64,000 nt of DNA. Origin: an uncultured Actinomycetes bacterium. Its GTDB lineage: Bacteria > Actinomycetota > Actinomycetes > Nanopelagicales > Nanopelagicaceae. Below, one piece after another: positions 52,673 to 61,485 of the stretch. Positions within the stretch are counted from its first letter, which is position 1, and every line of letters begins with the position of its first letter. The position numbers and the translations under genes were made by a program. A model generated the notes under the pieces. That model had not been told where the DNA came from. It did not search any database and saw nothing but the letters and a program-made list of their open reading frames with translations. Location: contig CAIPAI010000032.1 in NCBI GenBank assembly GCA_903863015.1, positions 1 through 64,000 of the forward strand. Direction: 5' to 3'.

Positions 52673-53776
52673 ATGCTCAAGACAAGTACCCTGTCCAGAA
52701 TCGCGGCGAGTGCGCTCATCGCTTCAGTGGCTTTTGCCCCCGGCGCTTTCGCCGCCAATAAGCCTGCTCCGAAACCGGTAACGAAGACGACCGCTAAGCC
52801 AGTCGCCAAGCCGGTGGCCGCGCCTTCGGGACCGTGCGCAATCGTGACGCCAGCTCCAACGCTGCAAACAATCAAAATTGCTGGAACTCAGATCAACACG
52901 ACCGCTGCCGTTCTCGCAGCTGATAAGGCTAATTGCTTTGCCAAGTACGGAATCAAGTTGGCTTGGACCGACGCGTTCCCTGCGCCGGGCGTTGCTCTCA
53001 CGGCACTCGCCGGGGGATCTATTGAAGTGACATACGCACCCACAGTGCCGATCATCAACTTCGTAGTAAACGCTGGCTTGAAGGCCAAGATTTTGGCACC
53101 AGGCGACGGATACGCCCCAGGGCAACAAGCGAAGATTCTCGATAGCGGTACCTCAAAGATGAACGATGACACCGCCGTCCTGGTTAAGACTGGTGGTTCA
53201 ATTAAGTCTTGGGCCGATCTTGAAGGTAAGACGGTCGCCGTCCCAGCCCGCAAGGCTCAGCTCGAAGTCACCATCGCTGCCAAGGTTCGCGAAGATGGCG
53301 GAGATCCCAGCAAGGTGAAGTTCCTTGCTCTCGGAATGCCAGACATGGCTGCCGCTATCAAGAAGGGCGATATTGACGCCGGTGGCGTTGTAGAGCCTTT
53401 TGGCACATCTGGACTTGCTGATGGGCTTACGCTTCTCGGATTCCCAGCTGCTGGTTTCTTCAATGATGGTGGCGCTGTCGGAGTTTGGTTGGCAACGGAC
53501 GCCTGGGCATCCGCTCATCGCGATCTTGCGCTTGCTTTCCAGAAAGCTATGAGTGAGTCGAACGCCTGGGCTGCAGCTCCTGCAAACCTCTCCAAGGTTC
53601 GGGCAGAAATTCCTAAGATCACTGGTGTTACAGCAGCTGAAGCAGCGGCAAGCAATATCCCATTCTTGCCGACCGCAGCAGTTACAGCATCGGATATTTC
53701 TAGTGTGGCAACCAAGATGAACTTCCTGGGCTACATCTCAAAGAAGGTTGATGCCGCTTCGCTACTATTTAAGTAG
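52673..53776 (+). CDS. NMT1/SsuA-type ABC transporter substrate-binding protein
   Basis: The 367-aa protein has a signal peptide (LSRIAASALIASVAFAPGAFA) with a signal peptidase I site and no lipobox cysteine. A Lys/Pro/Ala/Thr-rich linker of about 25 residues follows before the binding domain, which has TIKIAGTQINTTAAVLAADK, the PAPGVALTALAGGSIEVTYAP stretch and the SWADLEGKTVAVP motif of nitrate/sulfonate/taurine-binding proteins. Ligands in this group include taurine, alkanesulfonates, thiamine precursors and aromatic sulfonates. How it is retained without a lipid is unclear; the basic linker may hold it to the envelope. Confidence 0.88.
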   Translation: MLKTSTLSRIAASALIASVAFAPGAFAANKPAPKPVTKTTAKPVAKPVAAPSGPCAIVTPAPTLQTIKIAGTQINTTAAVLAADKANCFAKYGIKLAWTDAFPAPGVALTALAGGSIEVTYAPTVPIINFVVNAGLKAKILAPGDGYAPGQQAKILDSGTSKMNDDTAVLVKTGGSIKSWADLEGKTVAVPARKAQLEVTIAAKVREDGGDPSKVKFLALGMPDMAAAIKKGDIDAGGVVEPFGTSGLADGLTLLGFPAAGFFNDGGAVGVWLATDAWASAHRDLALAFQKAMSESNAWAAAPANLSKVRAEIPKITGVTAAEAAASNIPFLPTAAVTASDISSVATKMNFLGYISKKVDAASLLFK

Positions 53777-53823
53777 TAGCAACTGCTCGCAATCGGCTGG
53801 TAATTAGTACGAAAGGGTCGGTC

Positions 53824-54576
53824 GTGAGGTTTGCGAATCCGAAGAACTGGCTGTGGCTCATCTCCCTCGGGGGATCGATCCTCATCTGGCAATTGGTTTC
53901 CGTAAATCTCAACGACCGGCCTTTTCCGTCTGCATCGAAAATCTCTAACGCCCTATGGGCGATGCTTCAAACGGGCGAGTTTTGGGGCGACTTAGGAGTC
54001 ACCTTTTTAATTGCCATGGTGGGTCTCATAATCGGCATAGTCCTTGCTGTACCGCTGGGGTTGTTGGTGGGGCTCAACGAGTTTGCCTTTAGATCTACCA
54101 AGTTCATCCTGGACTTCTTGAAAGTAATTCCCCCCATCGTGGTACTTCCGCTCGTCTTGCTTATGTTTGGTACCACCATAAAATTCAGCATTACGCTCGT
54201 GGTGTTTGGCGTTCTCTTCTCCGTGATTGTGCAAGCAACATATGGAGTGCGGGATACCGATCCGGTGTTGTTAGATACGCTTTCGGCATTCAACGCTTCT
54301 AAATATGCGCGCTTAAAGTATGCGGTGTTACCTTCGGCCCTACCTTTCATTGCTACCGGTACGAAAATCGCAACTTCTGCAGCAGTCATTGTGTCAATCG
54401 TTACCGGCCTGGTGGGTAGCGGCCCCGGGTTAGGTCACTCCCTCTCTGTTGCAGAAACCGGCGGTAACTTTCCCAATGTCTACGCCTATGTCGTCGTCTT
54501 AGGAGTTGTCGGAATCCTCGTTAATATGCTGGTCTCTGCGATAGATAAGCGGATTATTTTTTGGCGAGGTAAATAA
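53824..54576 (+). CDS. ABC transporter permease (SsuC/TauC-like), first
   Basis: The 250-aa membrane protein has six hydrophobic segments and the EAA-like loop ASKYARLKYAVLPSALPFIATG near residues 158-179 that contacts the ATPase. The N-terminal region matches binding-protein-dependent permeases of the sulfonate/nitrate group. The start is GTG. Its stop overlaps the ATG of the second permease. Two different permeases imply a heterodimeric channel. Confidence 0.9.
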   Translation: MRFANPKNWLWLISLGGSILIWQLVSVNLNDRPFPSASKISNALWAMLQTGEFWGDLGVTFLIAMVGLIIGIVLAVPLGLLVGLNEFAFRSTKFILDFLKVIPPIVVLPLVLLMFGTTIKFSITLVVFGVLFSVIVQATYGVRDTDPVLLDTLSAFNASKYARLKYAVLPSALPFIATGTKIATSAAVIVSIVTGLVGSGPGLGHSLSVAETGGNFPNVYAYVVVLGVVGILVNMLVSAIDKRIIFWRGK

Positions 54577-55346
54577 TGCTCGCACTTTTGCGTCGATTTC
54601 TTATTTCGAGTTGGCTTGTGGTGGTTCTGTTACTTTTCTGGTGGAAAGTATCGGCAAATTCAGAAAGTTACTTTTGGCCACCGCTAAGTCAAATCGCTTC
54701 CCAATTCAAAACGAACTGGCTTTTCGCAAACGTTGCAGATGATGTGCTTCCAAGTTTGAAGAATCTTGCTGTTGGTTATTTTATCGGCGCCCCATTGGCA
54801 CTTTTTGTAGGTGCTCATTTAGGACTCAGCGAAATTGCACAGAAAATATTTTCGCCACTTGTTAACTTCTTCCGGTCGATTCCTGGGGTAGCACTGGTCC
54901 CTATCTTCATCATGCTCTTCGGTATCGGTGATCAATCTCGACGTGTCTCCATCGCTGTTGCGGTTTTCTTCCCTACCCTGATAGCCACAATCGAAGCGGT
55001 GCGTACCTCTGATGCAGTGCTGTTGGACGTATCTCGCAGCTTTAGATTTTCATCTTTTCAGAGTCTCTGGCGAGTGCGTGTTCCAAGCGGGGCACCGATG
55101 ATCTCGTCGGGTCTTCAGGTGAGCTTGCAGGTGGGATTCATAGTTATGATCGTGAGCGAAATGCTGGGTGCTTTTCGAGGGTTAGGAGCATTCACGGTGG
55201 AGGCGCAACAATCATTCATGATTATTGATATGTGGACTGGCATCATCATGCTAGGAATTTTGGGTTACATCTTCAACGTAATATTCGAGTTAATAGAAAA
55301 GCGGGCCCTTCGCTGGTATCGCGGACAGAAAGGCCTCACCTCATGA
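54576..55346 (+). CDS. ABC transporter permease (SsuC/TauC-like), second
   Basis: A 256-aa membrane protein with six hydrophobic segments and the loop SFRFSSFQSLWRVRVPSGAPMISSG near residues 150-174 read in parts, typical of the ssuC family. It is translationally coupled to the first permease and to the ATPase, whose ATG overlaps its stop (ATGA). Confidence 0.9.
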   Translation: MLALLRRFLISSWLVVVLLLFWWKVSANSESYFWPPLSQIASQFKTNWLFANVADDVLPSLKNLAVGYFIGAPLALFVGAHLGLSEIAQKIFSPLVNFFRSIPGVALVPIFIMLFGIGDQSRRVSIAVAVFFPTLIATIEAVRTSDAVLLDVSRSFRFSSFQSLWRVRVPSGAPMISSGLQVSLQVGFIVMIVSEMLGAFRGLGAFTVEAQQSFMIIDMWTGIIMLGILGYIFNVIFELIEKRALRWYRGQKGLTS

Positions 55347-56131
55347 CCCACCCTATGCGCACCGGAGCACGCCTCGAGCTTAAAGACGTGACGAAAACTT
55401 ATACGGGACACGGAGCAGATAAGCACGTACTAGATCACATTAGTTGCATTGTGGAGCCGGGAGAGTTCCTCTCAATTGTGGGTCCCAGTGGTGTGGGAAA
55501 AACAACTCTCCTTCGCCTCTTAACTGGCTTAACGCCCGTTACTAGTGGCGAGATCTTGCTTGATGGGAAGAAAGTCACATCTCCTCCTGAAGATCTGGCA
55601 ATCGTATTACAGGAGTACACGCGCTCTCTTATGCCCTGGCTAACGGTGGAGAAGAATATTGAACTTCCATTGAAGTTAAAGAAAATTGCCAAAGATGAGC
55701 GAGGGGAACGAGTTCAATCCGCGATTATCGAAGTGGGGCTGGAAGGAAATGGTTCTCGCTATCCATGGCAGCTCTCGGGGGGAATGCAACAACGCGTTGC
55801 GATTGCTCGCGCCCTTGCCAGTAGGCCCCGAATTCTCGTCATGGATGAGCCGTTTGCATCGGTTGATGCCCAGACACGCTTAGATCTTGAAGATTTGGTG
55901 CTTAAGGTAAGAGATGATTTCGGTATCACTACGTTGCTTGTTACCCATGACATGGACGAGGCGGTCTATTTAGCCGATCGTGTGTTAGTGCTGACAGGTA
56001 AACCCGCACATGTAGCTGCTGAGATTGCAGTTCCCCTTGTGTACCCTCGAGATCAGGTCGAAACACGAGCTCATCCAGATTTCGGACATCTACGCGGCGA
56101 GATCTATCAACTGATCAGAGGCAAGCGGTAA
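55343..56131 (+). CDS. ABC transporter ATP-binding protein (SsuB/TauB-like)
   Basis: The 262-aa ATPase has Walker A GPSGVGKTT, the Q-loop IVLQEYTRSLMPWLTV, the signature LSGGMQQRVAIARAL, Walker B ILVMDEPFASVD and the H-loop LLVTHDMDEAVYLADRV. It drives the two permeases encoded upstream. A longer open frame reads back into the permease, but the ATG overlapping the permease stop is the sensible start. Confidence 0.95.
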   Translation: MTHPMRTGARLELKDVTKTYTGHGADKHVLDHISCIVEPGEFLSIVGPSGVGKTTLLRLLTGLTPVTSGEILLDGKKVTSPPEDLAIVLQEYTRSLMPWLTVEKNIELPLKLKKIAKDERGERVQSAIIEVGLEGNGSRYPWQLSGGMQQRVAIARALASRPRILVMDEPFASVDAQTRLDLEDLVLKVRDDFGITTLLVTHDMDEAVYLADRVLVLTGKPAHVAAEIAVPLVYPRDQVETRAHPDFGHLRGEIYQLIRGKR

Positions 56132-56133
56132 TT

Positions 56134-57069
56134 ATGAGCAAAGTTCGTTGGGTCCTCGTCCTCAGTGAGAACTGGACGATCGTTGATCCTAACGACATGA
56201 AAGCTCTGGTTCGGATCGCCCAAGAGGCCGAAGGCGCCGGCATTGATGCGGTGATGTTGAGCGAGCACATCGTTTTGGGACGCTCTGCCGGCTCGAATGG
56301 TGTGATGGATAACCCACGAGAATATGCATACCCCGGAAATCAACCGCCAGATATGTCATGGCCGAATTCAATCGTGTTGCTTTCGGCCATTGCGGCAGTG
56401 ACTGAAAAATTACGCCTCGTTGGAGGCGCAATTATCGCGCCGTTACGTCACCCGCTCTTACTTGCAAAAGAGATCGCAACTCTCGACCGGCTTTCGGAAG
56501 GTCGGTTCGTCATGTTGCCGACGGTGAGTTGGCACGAAGATGAATACGCAGCATTGGGTATTCCCTTTAATCGCCGCGGCGCCATTCTTGATGAACAGCT
56601 CGAAGTGCTCGCTAAGTGTTGGCAGCCTGGGCCGGTGAGCCATCATGGCGAGTTCTTTAATTTCGACGACGTCTGGGTAGAACCACGACCGCAACGTGAA
56701 GATGGGCCTCGTCTCTGGTTCGGTGGGCAAGAGATGCATGCACCGCTGCTTCGCCGCCTCGTCAAGTACGGTCACGGTTTTAATCCGCTGGGTGTTCCTT
56801 CTAGCGCTGATATGGACGCGCTGCAGAGCGGGCTCGAGGAGGCGGGGCGTTCACTCTCGGATATCGAATTAGTGGGTGGGATCAATGGAAAGTTTGAAAC
56901 GCCCGATTCACTTCTTGATCTAGACCAAGTTCTTGAGCCACTTCCTGCGAAGGTGGCGGCAGGTTTTGAGACCATCTGCTTCAAGCCGTCAATGTATATA
57001 GATGATGCCAAGCAGATGGGTGCCTTCTGTCGCTCATTGATAAAGAAGAGCGATGCCTTACTGAGCTAG
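56134..57069 (+). CDS. Luciferase-like (LLM) flavin/F420-dependent oxidoreductase
   Basis: The 311-aa protein has the LLM-fold pattern: EGAGIDAVMLSEHIVLGR near residues 31-48, KLRLVGGAIIAPLRHPLLLAKEIATLDRLSEGRF near 93-126 read in parts, and FGGQEMHAPLLRRLVKYGHGF near 196-216. Such enzymes are FMN-dependent monooxygenases (as in sulfonate, nitrilotriacetate or dibenzothiophene use) or F420-dependent dehydrogenases. Being 2 bp after the ABC operon it may oxidise the imported compound, as SsuD does. Cofactor cannot be told from sequence. Its end overlaps the convergent EamA gene by 12 bp. Confidence 0.85.
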   Translation: MSKVRWVLVLSENWTIVDPNDMKALVRIAQEAEGAGIDAVMLSEHIVLGRSAGSNGVMDNPREYAYPGNQPPDMSWPNSIVLLSAIAAVTEKLRLVGGAIIAPLRHPLLLAKEIATLDRLSEGRFVMLPTVSWHEDEYAALGIPFNRRGAILDEQLEVLAKCWQPGPVSHHGEFFNFDDVWVEPRPQREDGPRLWFGGQEMHAPLLRRLVKYGHGFNPLGVPSSADMDALQSGLEEAGRSLSDIELVGGINGKFETPDSLLDLDQVLEPLPAKVAAGFETICFKPSMYIDDAKQMGAFCRSLIKKSDALLS

Positions 57070-57930
57070 TTCTTTCTTCTTACTGCTTGCAAGGTATGAA
57101 CCAATCAGCACGAGTGGGAAACCGATGAGGGTTCCAGTGGTGATCTTCTCGCTCAGGAAAATTATTCCCAGAATGATTGCCACGGCTGGATTTACGTATG
57201 TAACAAGCGTGACGCGAATAGGGCCAATGGTTTTGATGAGCTCAAACAGCACCAAAAAGGCCGTAGCCGTGCAAACCACACCAAGGACGATGACTGAAAG
57301 TATCCCCTGAGTGGTCGGTTGGACTGAGTGCCAGGTCATGATCGAAGTAGGAGCGTAAATGATGGCAACCATCGCGGCGGAGACTCCCACCAGCCCGATG
57401 ATGGAGACGCCTTGTAATTTACGAGCGGCAATTGCTGGCGCGAGTGAATAACCAAAGGCCACGAGTATGAGTTGCACGATAGATCGCGTATCGACTCTGC
57501 CCGCATTGATATCGAGCCCCACTAAACTCACAACACCGATGAAACCAATCGCCATACCGATGAGTCGGCGGCTCTGGAAAACCGTCTTATCGCCCATTAA
57601 GAAATTGACGATGATTCCGGTCAGCGGCACGGTGGCAAGCATGAGGCCAGCAAAGCCAGAAGAGACGCGGGTTTCCGAATCATTGAGTAACCACCAGGGG
57701 CCGACCATTTCCAGAACGGCGAACACCAGAACCCATCGCCATGCCTTTATGGCCGGCATGAGATCGCCGCGTTTGGCAGCAAATGGGATCAGGAGAACTG
57801 CCGCGATAGCGGTGCGGAGAAAGACCACAATGATGGGGGAGAAGTCAGCAATAGCCACCTTGATGAGGAGGTATGGAATACCCCAGATCAGGCAGAGCGC
57901 GGAGAAGAGCAGAAACTCGCGTTTAGTCAC
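57058..57930 (-). CDS. EamA/DMT-family transporter
   Basis: A 290-aa membrane protein with ten hydrophobic segments and two EamA repeats: LIWGIPYLLIKVAIADFSPI in the first and the C-terminal NPAVAIILGIIFLSEKITTGTLIGFPLVLIG read in parts. DMT carriers export metabolites or amino acids; the substrate is unknown. It is convergent with the LLM gene (12-bp overlap) and precedes the small-protein gene in orientation only by coincidence. Confidence 0.88.
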   Translation of the reverse strand: MTKREFLLFSALCLIWGIPYLLIKVAIADFSPIIVVFLRTAIAAVLLIPFAAKRGDLMPAIKAWRWVLVFAVLEMVGPWWLLNDSETRVSSGFAGLMLATVPLTGIIVNFLMGDKTVFQSRRLIGMAIGFIGVVSLVGLDINAGRVDTRSIVQLILVAFGYSLAPAIAARKLQGVSIIGLVGVSAAMVAIIYAPTSIMTWHSVQPTTQGILSVIVLGVVCTATAFLVLFELIKTIGPIRVTLVTYVNPAVAIILGIIFLSEKITTGTLIGFPLVLIGSYLASSKKKELAQ

Positions 57931-57961
57931 TAAGTGACCTTATCAGCGAGCAATGGGATCC

Positions 57962-58405
57962 TTAAGCAACCCGCTCTTCATTGATGAGTGTGCGCTTGGT
58001 GCAGATGCCATTTTCAAACCATTGCCAGACACGTGAGCGCTTATTGCCGGTGGCGTCGAGCTGAATCATCTCGTAGAAGTAGCCGCTGGGATCATCCTTG
58101 CGCACCCAGGTGAGCATCATGGTGTTTACGTCAACCTCCCAAGCGCGACCGGTGATGCGATCGGTATCAAACCAGAGTTGCCCGTCTTTGTACTTGGCCG
58201 GAAAGTGGATCACTTCATGGCGACCATCGTCGTAATCGTAAGTATTGATTTGGTAGTACTCGTACGGACCTTCGGTAGGAAATGAATTCTCGAGGCGGGC
58301 CTCATGGCGCTCCACAAAGTTTCCTTGTTGATCAACCCAGACGTAGTGACCCATCCACTTACCTTCGTGGCGTGCCAGCAATGGCATCTCTTCGCGGATT
58401 CCCAT
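57962..58405 (-). CDS. Small conserved lipocalin-like (DUF3598-like) protein
   Basis: The likely ATG gives 147 residues; a longer frame to 58510 has no sensible N-terminus. The sequence is rich in aromatic and charged residues, with HEGKWMGHYVWVDQQG near 12-27, RITGRAWEVDV near 85-95, and DDPSGYFYEMIQLDATG near 105-121. This is the beta-barrel pattern of DUF3598/lipocalin-like proteins. No enzyme residues are evident. An AT-rich stretch at 58440-58482 upstream may hold its promoter. Function unknown. Confidence 0.7.
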   Translation of the reverse strand: MGIREEMPLLARHEGKWMGHYVWVDQQGNFVERHEARLENSFPTEGPYEYYQINTYDYDDGRHEVIHFPAKYKDGQLWFDTDRITGRAWEVDVNTMMLTWVRKDDPSGYFYEMIQLDATGNKRSRVWQWFENGICTKRTLINEERVA

Positions 58406-58481
58406 GATGATCCCTTCGGTGACGATTCCGATACTTTGGATACAAACTAACTTGCATAATCTATCGAAATAAATTTTAATA

Positions 58482-59909
58482 TCAACCCTCTGGCCACCAC
58501 CACGGGTCACGCCCGGTTGATGAATTAATTAAAAGCGATTGTCGACGATAAAACCGCCGGATAGAAATTTTACCCATTCGCGAGCCACCAATTCCGGAGA
58601 GTTTGAAAGCTTGTTTCTCGCCCTCATGCATGACGCCGGTGAGCGCGGCATCATTAATGCTCACAGCGCCAGCATCAATCTGTCGTCCTAGTTTCTTAGC
58701 GCGTTCCTCATCTCCGAAGATGGCGGCGGAGAGACCGTAAATGGTGTCGTTGGCGAGAGAGAGTACCTCTTCATCGCTCGTAAATTTCATGACTGGAATA
58801 ATCGGTCCAAAAGTTTCTTCAGTCATGACCTTCATCGAGTGATTTACATTGGTGAGGATGGTTGGTTCGAGATAGGCACCGCCGCCGAGGATCTTTAATT
58901 CCCCGCCAGCAGTTGCCACTGCGCCTTTGGCGTAGGCATCTTCAAGATGGCTTTGAATAGTGGCAATTTGGTCTTCCGCGATCATGGGGCCAATGCCGCG
59001 TCCCTCAAGATCCGGGTAGTTAACGCCGAGCGCCGAAGCCATGGGGGAGATGCGCGAAACGAATTCATCGTGAAGAGATTCGTGAATATAGACGCGTTCA
59101 ATCGAAAGGCAGCTCTGTCCGGAGTTCGCAGTGGCGCCCCAGAGAATTCCGGGAACTGCGCGATCTAGGTTGGCGCCTGGCAGCACGATTGCTGGATCTT
59201 TTCCGCCTAATTCAAGTGATGCGGGTATGAAATTGCGGGCGGCATTTTCTGCGACGATGCGGCCGGTTTCTACGCTTCCGGTGAAGCAGACCAGATCAAC
59301 GAGCGGAATCAGTGCGGCACCGGTTTCGCCTGCTCCTTCGATGAGACCAACGACTTCACCGATCTCTGGAACATCGATGAGTGTCTTTTCCAAAGGTGCT
59401 AAGAATCGCGGGGTGATTTCGCTGGGTTTGATGATGACGGCGCACCCTGCGGCAAGTGCTGGGATGGCATCAATCAATGCAAGAAGGAGTGGGAAGTTCC
59501 ACGGGCTGATGATTCCCACAAGCGGGTATGGACGTATGGAAGGGGCTACTGAGACACCAGGCATTGTGGTCTGTTGAATGGTTTCTTCATCGAGCAGTTC
59601 GACAACTTGACCGGCCCAGCGCTTTAAGCCATCGACACTCACTTGTACTTCAATGCTGCTCTCGGTTCGACGACCCGTATCTTCGGTGAGAGCTTGAGCA
59701 AGTTCGTCCTTGTGTGCAATGAGTGCATCACGCCACCGAAGGAGTACTTCGGCGCGATGTGTTGGACCGGCATCTTGCCACCGCTTTTGATTTGCCCGGA
59801 GGCGACTTGTGAGAGCAACTAATTCCTCATGCGAGGGAGCCTCGAGTGGGCGATCGTTCAAGCCGGTGCGAGGATTCCTTACTTGCACGCCTGCATCTAG
59901 ATTGCTCAC
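58482..59909 (-). CDS. Aldehyde dehydrogenase family protein
   Basis: With the GTG that overlaps the upstream stop (GTGA) the protein is 475 residues, a normal ALDH length. Catalytic motifs are SLELGGKDP (Glu) and ANSGQSCLSIERVYIH (Cys), and the cofactor stretch is ALAAGCAVIIKPSEITP. It oxidises an aldehyde with NAD(P). A longer frame to 60041 overlaps the nitrilase-like gene and reads as an out-of-frame tail, so I reject it. It is coupled to the nitrilase-like gene, suggesting successive steps. Confidence 0.88.
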   Translation of the reverse strand: MSNLDAGVQVRNPRTGLNDRPLEAPSHEELVALTSRLRANQKRWQDAGPTHRAEVLLRWRDALIAHKDELAQALTEDTGRRTESSIEVQVSVDGLKRWAGQVVELLDEETIQQTTMPGVSVAPSIRPYPLVGIISPWNFPLLLALIDAIPALAAGCAVIIKPSEITPRFLAPLEKTLIDVPEIGEVVGLIEGAGETGAALIPLVDLVCFTGSVETGRIVAENAARNFIPASLELGGKDPAIVLPGANLDRAVPGILWGATANSGQSCLSIERVYIHESLHDEFVSRISPMASALGVNYPDLEGRGIGPMIAEDQIATIQSHLEDAYAKGAVATAGGELKILGGGAYLEPTILTNVNHSMKVMTEETFGPIIPVMKFTSDEEVLSLANDTIYGLSAAIFGDEERAKKLGRQIDAGAVSINDAALTGVMHEGEKQAFKLSGIGGSRMGKISIRRFYRRQSLLINSSTGRDPWWWPEG

Positions 59910-60970
59910 TTCGATTCCCAATTTCGTGCCAAGTTCTCGATCGCTTCGCGATGGTGCGATAAGAAGTAAGAACGCTCTGCAGTGGCGTCGGCTAGACCAT
60001 TCGGAGCATCGACATTGTGGCGCGCATATTCTTGAGCCCACATCGCGGTCTTGGTGCGCGCAAGCAGATTTCCCATGGCGGGTTTGGCTTTATGGCGACG
60101 CACAGCGCTGAGATCGATAGCGGCATTTGCCACCATTGATTCGCCAAAGCCCGCCTCGGCAAGAACGAGTCCGGTGTAATCGAGTACTTTGCTCATTCCG
60201 TCGGTGGAATTCGCAGGCACGGGTGATCCGTAAAGGCCGCCTGAGTTGGCGCTCACCAAGTAGCAGCCGCTCTCCCAAGCGCGTGCGCGCTTTGCAACAT
60301 CTTTGGGCGTGAGCGCAGGTGAGCCCACTTCACTCGTGGAGTGCACGAGCACTTCGGCACCCCGTAGCGCGAAGGCGCGCGCAAGTTCTGGATATTGAAT
60401 CTCTTCGCTGGCGATAGCCGCGAGATTTCCGATTTCAGTTTTTACTACGGGGAAAACTGCATCGATGCCGTAGAGATCTAAATACTTATCCCATACATCC
60501 CAGGGACTGGGGGAGAACATGGAGTGCAAGCGGCGATAGCGGAGCACTACTTCGCCGCTCGGGTCGATGATGAAAGATGTTTGAAAGTAGAGCTCGGCAA
60601 AATTGGGATCGCTCTCGTACACATTTCCGGAAAGGAACGTAGAGTGCTTCTGAGCCACTTCACCTAATTTTTCGTATTCGACTCCGGCTGGATCGAGCGC
60701 CGCCTTCTCTTTCCATGCAGGCACTGCATCGCCCATGGGGTAACCGGTGAGGAAGTACTCGGGGAGCACGACGAGTTTGATATCTCCGCCGAGAAAGGCG
60801 TTAGCGGCTCCGATATTTGCCGAGATGCGCGAGATCGAGGAGAGCATCGCAGCGCGGGCTTCTTCGTGATTGCAATTATTGACAGCTTCGGTGCGCGCTT
60901 GCAGAGCGAGTGCCCGATAGTGAGTTCGCTCTTCGGTAAATGGTTTGTTCTTCGCGCCGACAAAAGTCAT
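59906..60970 (-). CDS. Nitrilase-superfamily protein with altered catalytic triad
   Basis: The 354-aa protein has the carbon-nitrogen hydrolase fold. The Glu motif LVVLPEYFLTGYP (Glu71) is intact, but the Lys motif is YRRLHS (Arg147 for the usual Lys) and the Cys motif reads IASEEIQYPELAR with Ser188 in the nucleophile position. The expected Glu-Lys-Cys triad is therefore Glu-Arg-Ser. Either it is a pseudoenzyme or a Ser-using variant, or the alignment hides a shifted Cys; the only nearby residues are Ala. It is co-transcribed with the NTF2-like gene upstream and the ALDH downstream. Confidence 0.8.
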   Translation of the reverse strand: MTFVGAKNKPFTEERTHYRALALQARTEAVNNCNHEEARAAMLSSISRISANIGAANAFLGGDIKLVVLPEYFLTGYPMGDAVPAWKEKAALDPAGVEYEKLGEVAQKHSTFLSGNVYESDPNFAELYFQTSFIIDPSGEVVLRYRRLHSMFSPSPWDVWDKYLDLYGIDAVFPVVKTEIGNLAAIASEEIQYPELARAFALRGAEVLVHSTSEVGSPALTPKDVAKRARAWESGCYLVSANSGGLYGSPVPANSTDGMSKVLDYTGLVLAEAGFGESMVANAAIDLSAVRRHKAKPAMGNLLARTKTAMWAQEYARHNVDAPNGLADATAERSYFLSHHREAIENLARNWESK

Positions 60971-61419
60971 GACTTACTCGCTGGAGTAACCCAATCGCCG
61001 GCGCCATATGGATCGGGAAGTGGTTGAGAAGCGTGCTCATGCACAATTCCCCACTTGCCCGTCTCGTCTTTGCGCAGCACCCAGGTGAATCGAAGGCGGA
61101 GCATGTCTGCTTTGCCATGTGCTTGGTAATCGAGATCAAGAATTCCCTGAATGCTCACCAACGATTCGTTGCCGATCATCTCGGGACCTTCGATCCAGCG
61201 ATGACCAGTGACTCCCATCGGCGAGGTTTGATAGGCACTCCACCCGCGGGCCACATTTTCATAACCGTGGCTCGCCCAACGAGGCCCCTCGATGAAGACA
61301 TAGACCTCTTCGCTCTGCTCGTAGCCGTTTAAGACACCGGGGATTTCACGGGCTTCGATTGCCACCATGAAAGCCTCAAGGGCGCTTAGAGCGGAACGGC
61401 ATTCCGCCTCGTGGAACAT
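60967..61419 (-). CDS. SnoaL/NTF2-like protein (DUF4440-type)
   Basis: A 150-aa cone-shaped-barrel protein with a typical NTF2 pattern: helix ALSALEAFMVAIEAREIPGVL near residues 9-29, the strand VYVFIEGPRWASHGYENVARGWSAY near 39-63 and the WGIVHEHASQPL end near 124-135, ending a few residues on with PASKS. Such proteins are isomerases, dehydratases or non-catalytic binding proteins. Its stop overlaps the nitrilase-like ATG. It diverges from the quinone-oxidoreductase-like gene across 66 bp. Confidence 0.8.
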   Translation of the reverse strand: MFHEAECRSALSALEAFMVAIEAREIPGVLNGYEQSEEVYVFIEGPRWASHGYENVARGWSAYQTSPMGVTGHRWIEGPEMIGNESLVSIQGILDLDYQAHGKADMLRLRFTWVLRKDETGKWGIVHEHASQPLPDPYGAGDWVTPASKS

Positions 61420-61485
61420 GTCGGAGAATCTACTAGGAAGAGGGGGTACTTGCCCAGAGGGGGTGCAAGGGCGTTAACTCCTCCT

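Noticed and set aside
59910-60041. N-terminal extension of the aldehyde dehydrogenase
   Set aside because: The added residues lie inside the nitrilase-like gene in another frame and contain an unlikely Cys/Arg-rich stretch.
61449-61469. CTTGC/GCAAG dyad in the divergent region before the quinone-oxidoreductase gene
   Set aside because: Five-bp arms with an 11-bp gap are not distinguishable from chance, though a GntR regulator is encoded nearby.
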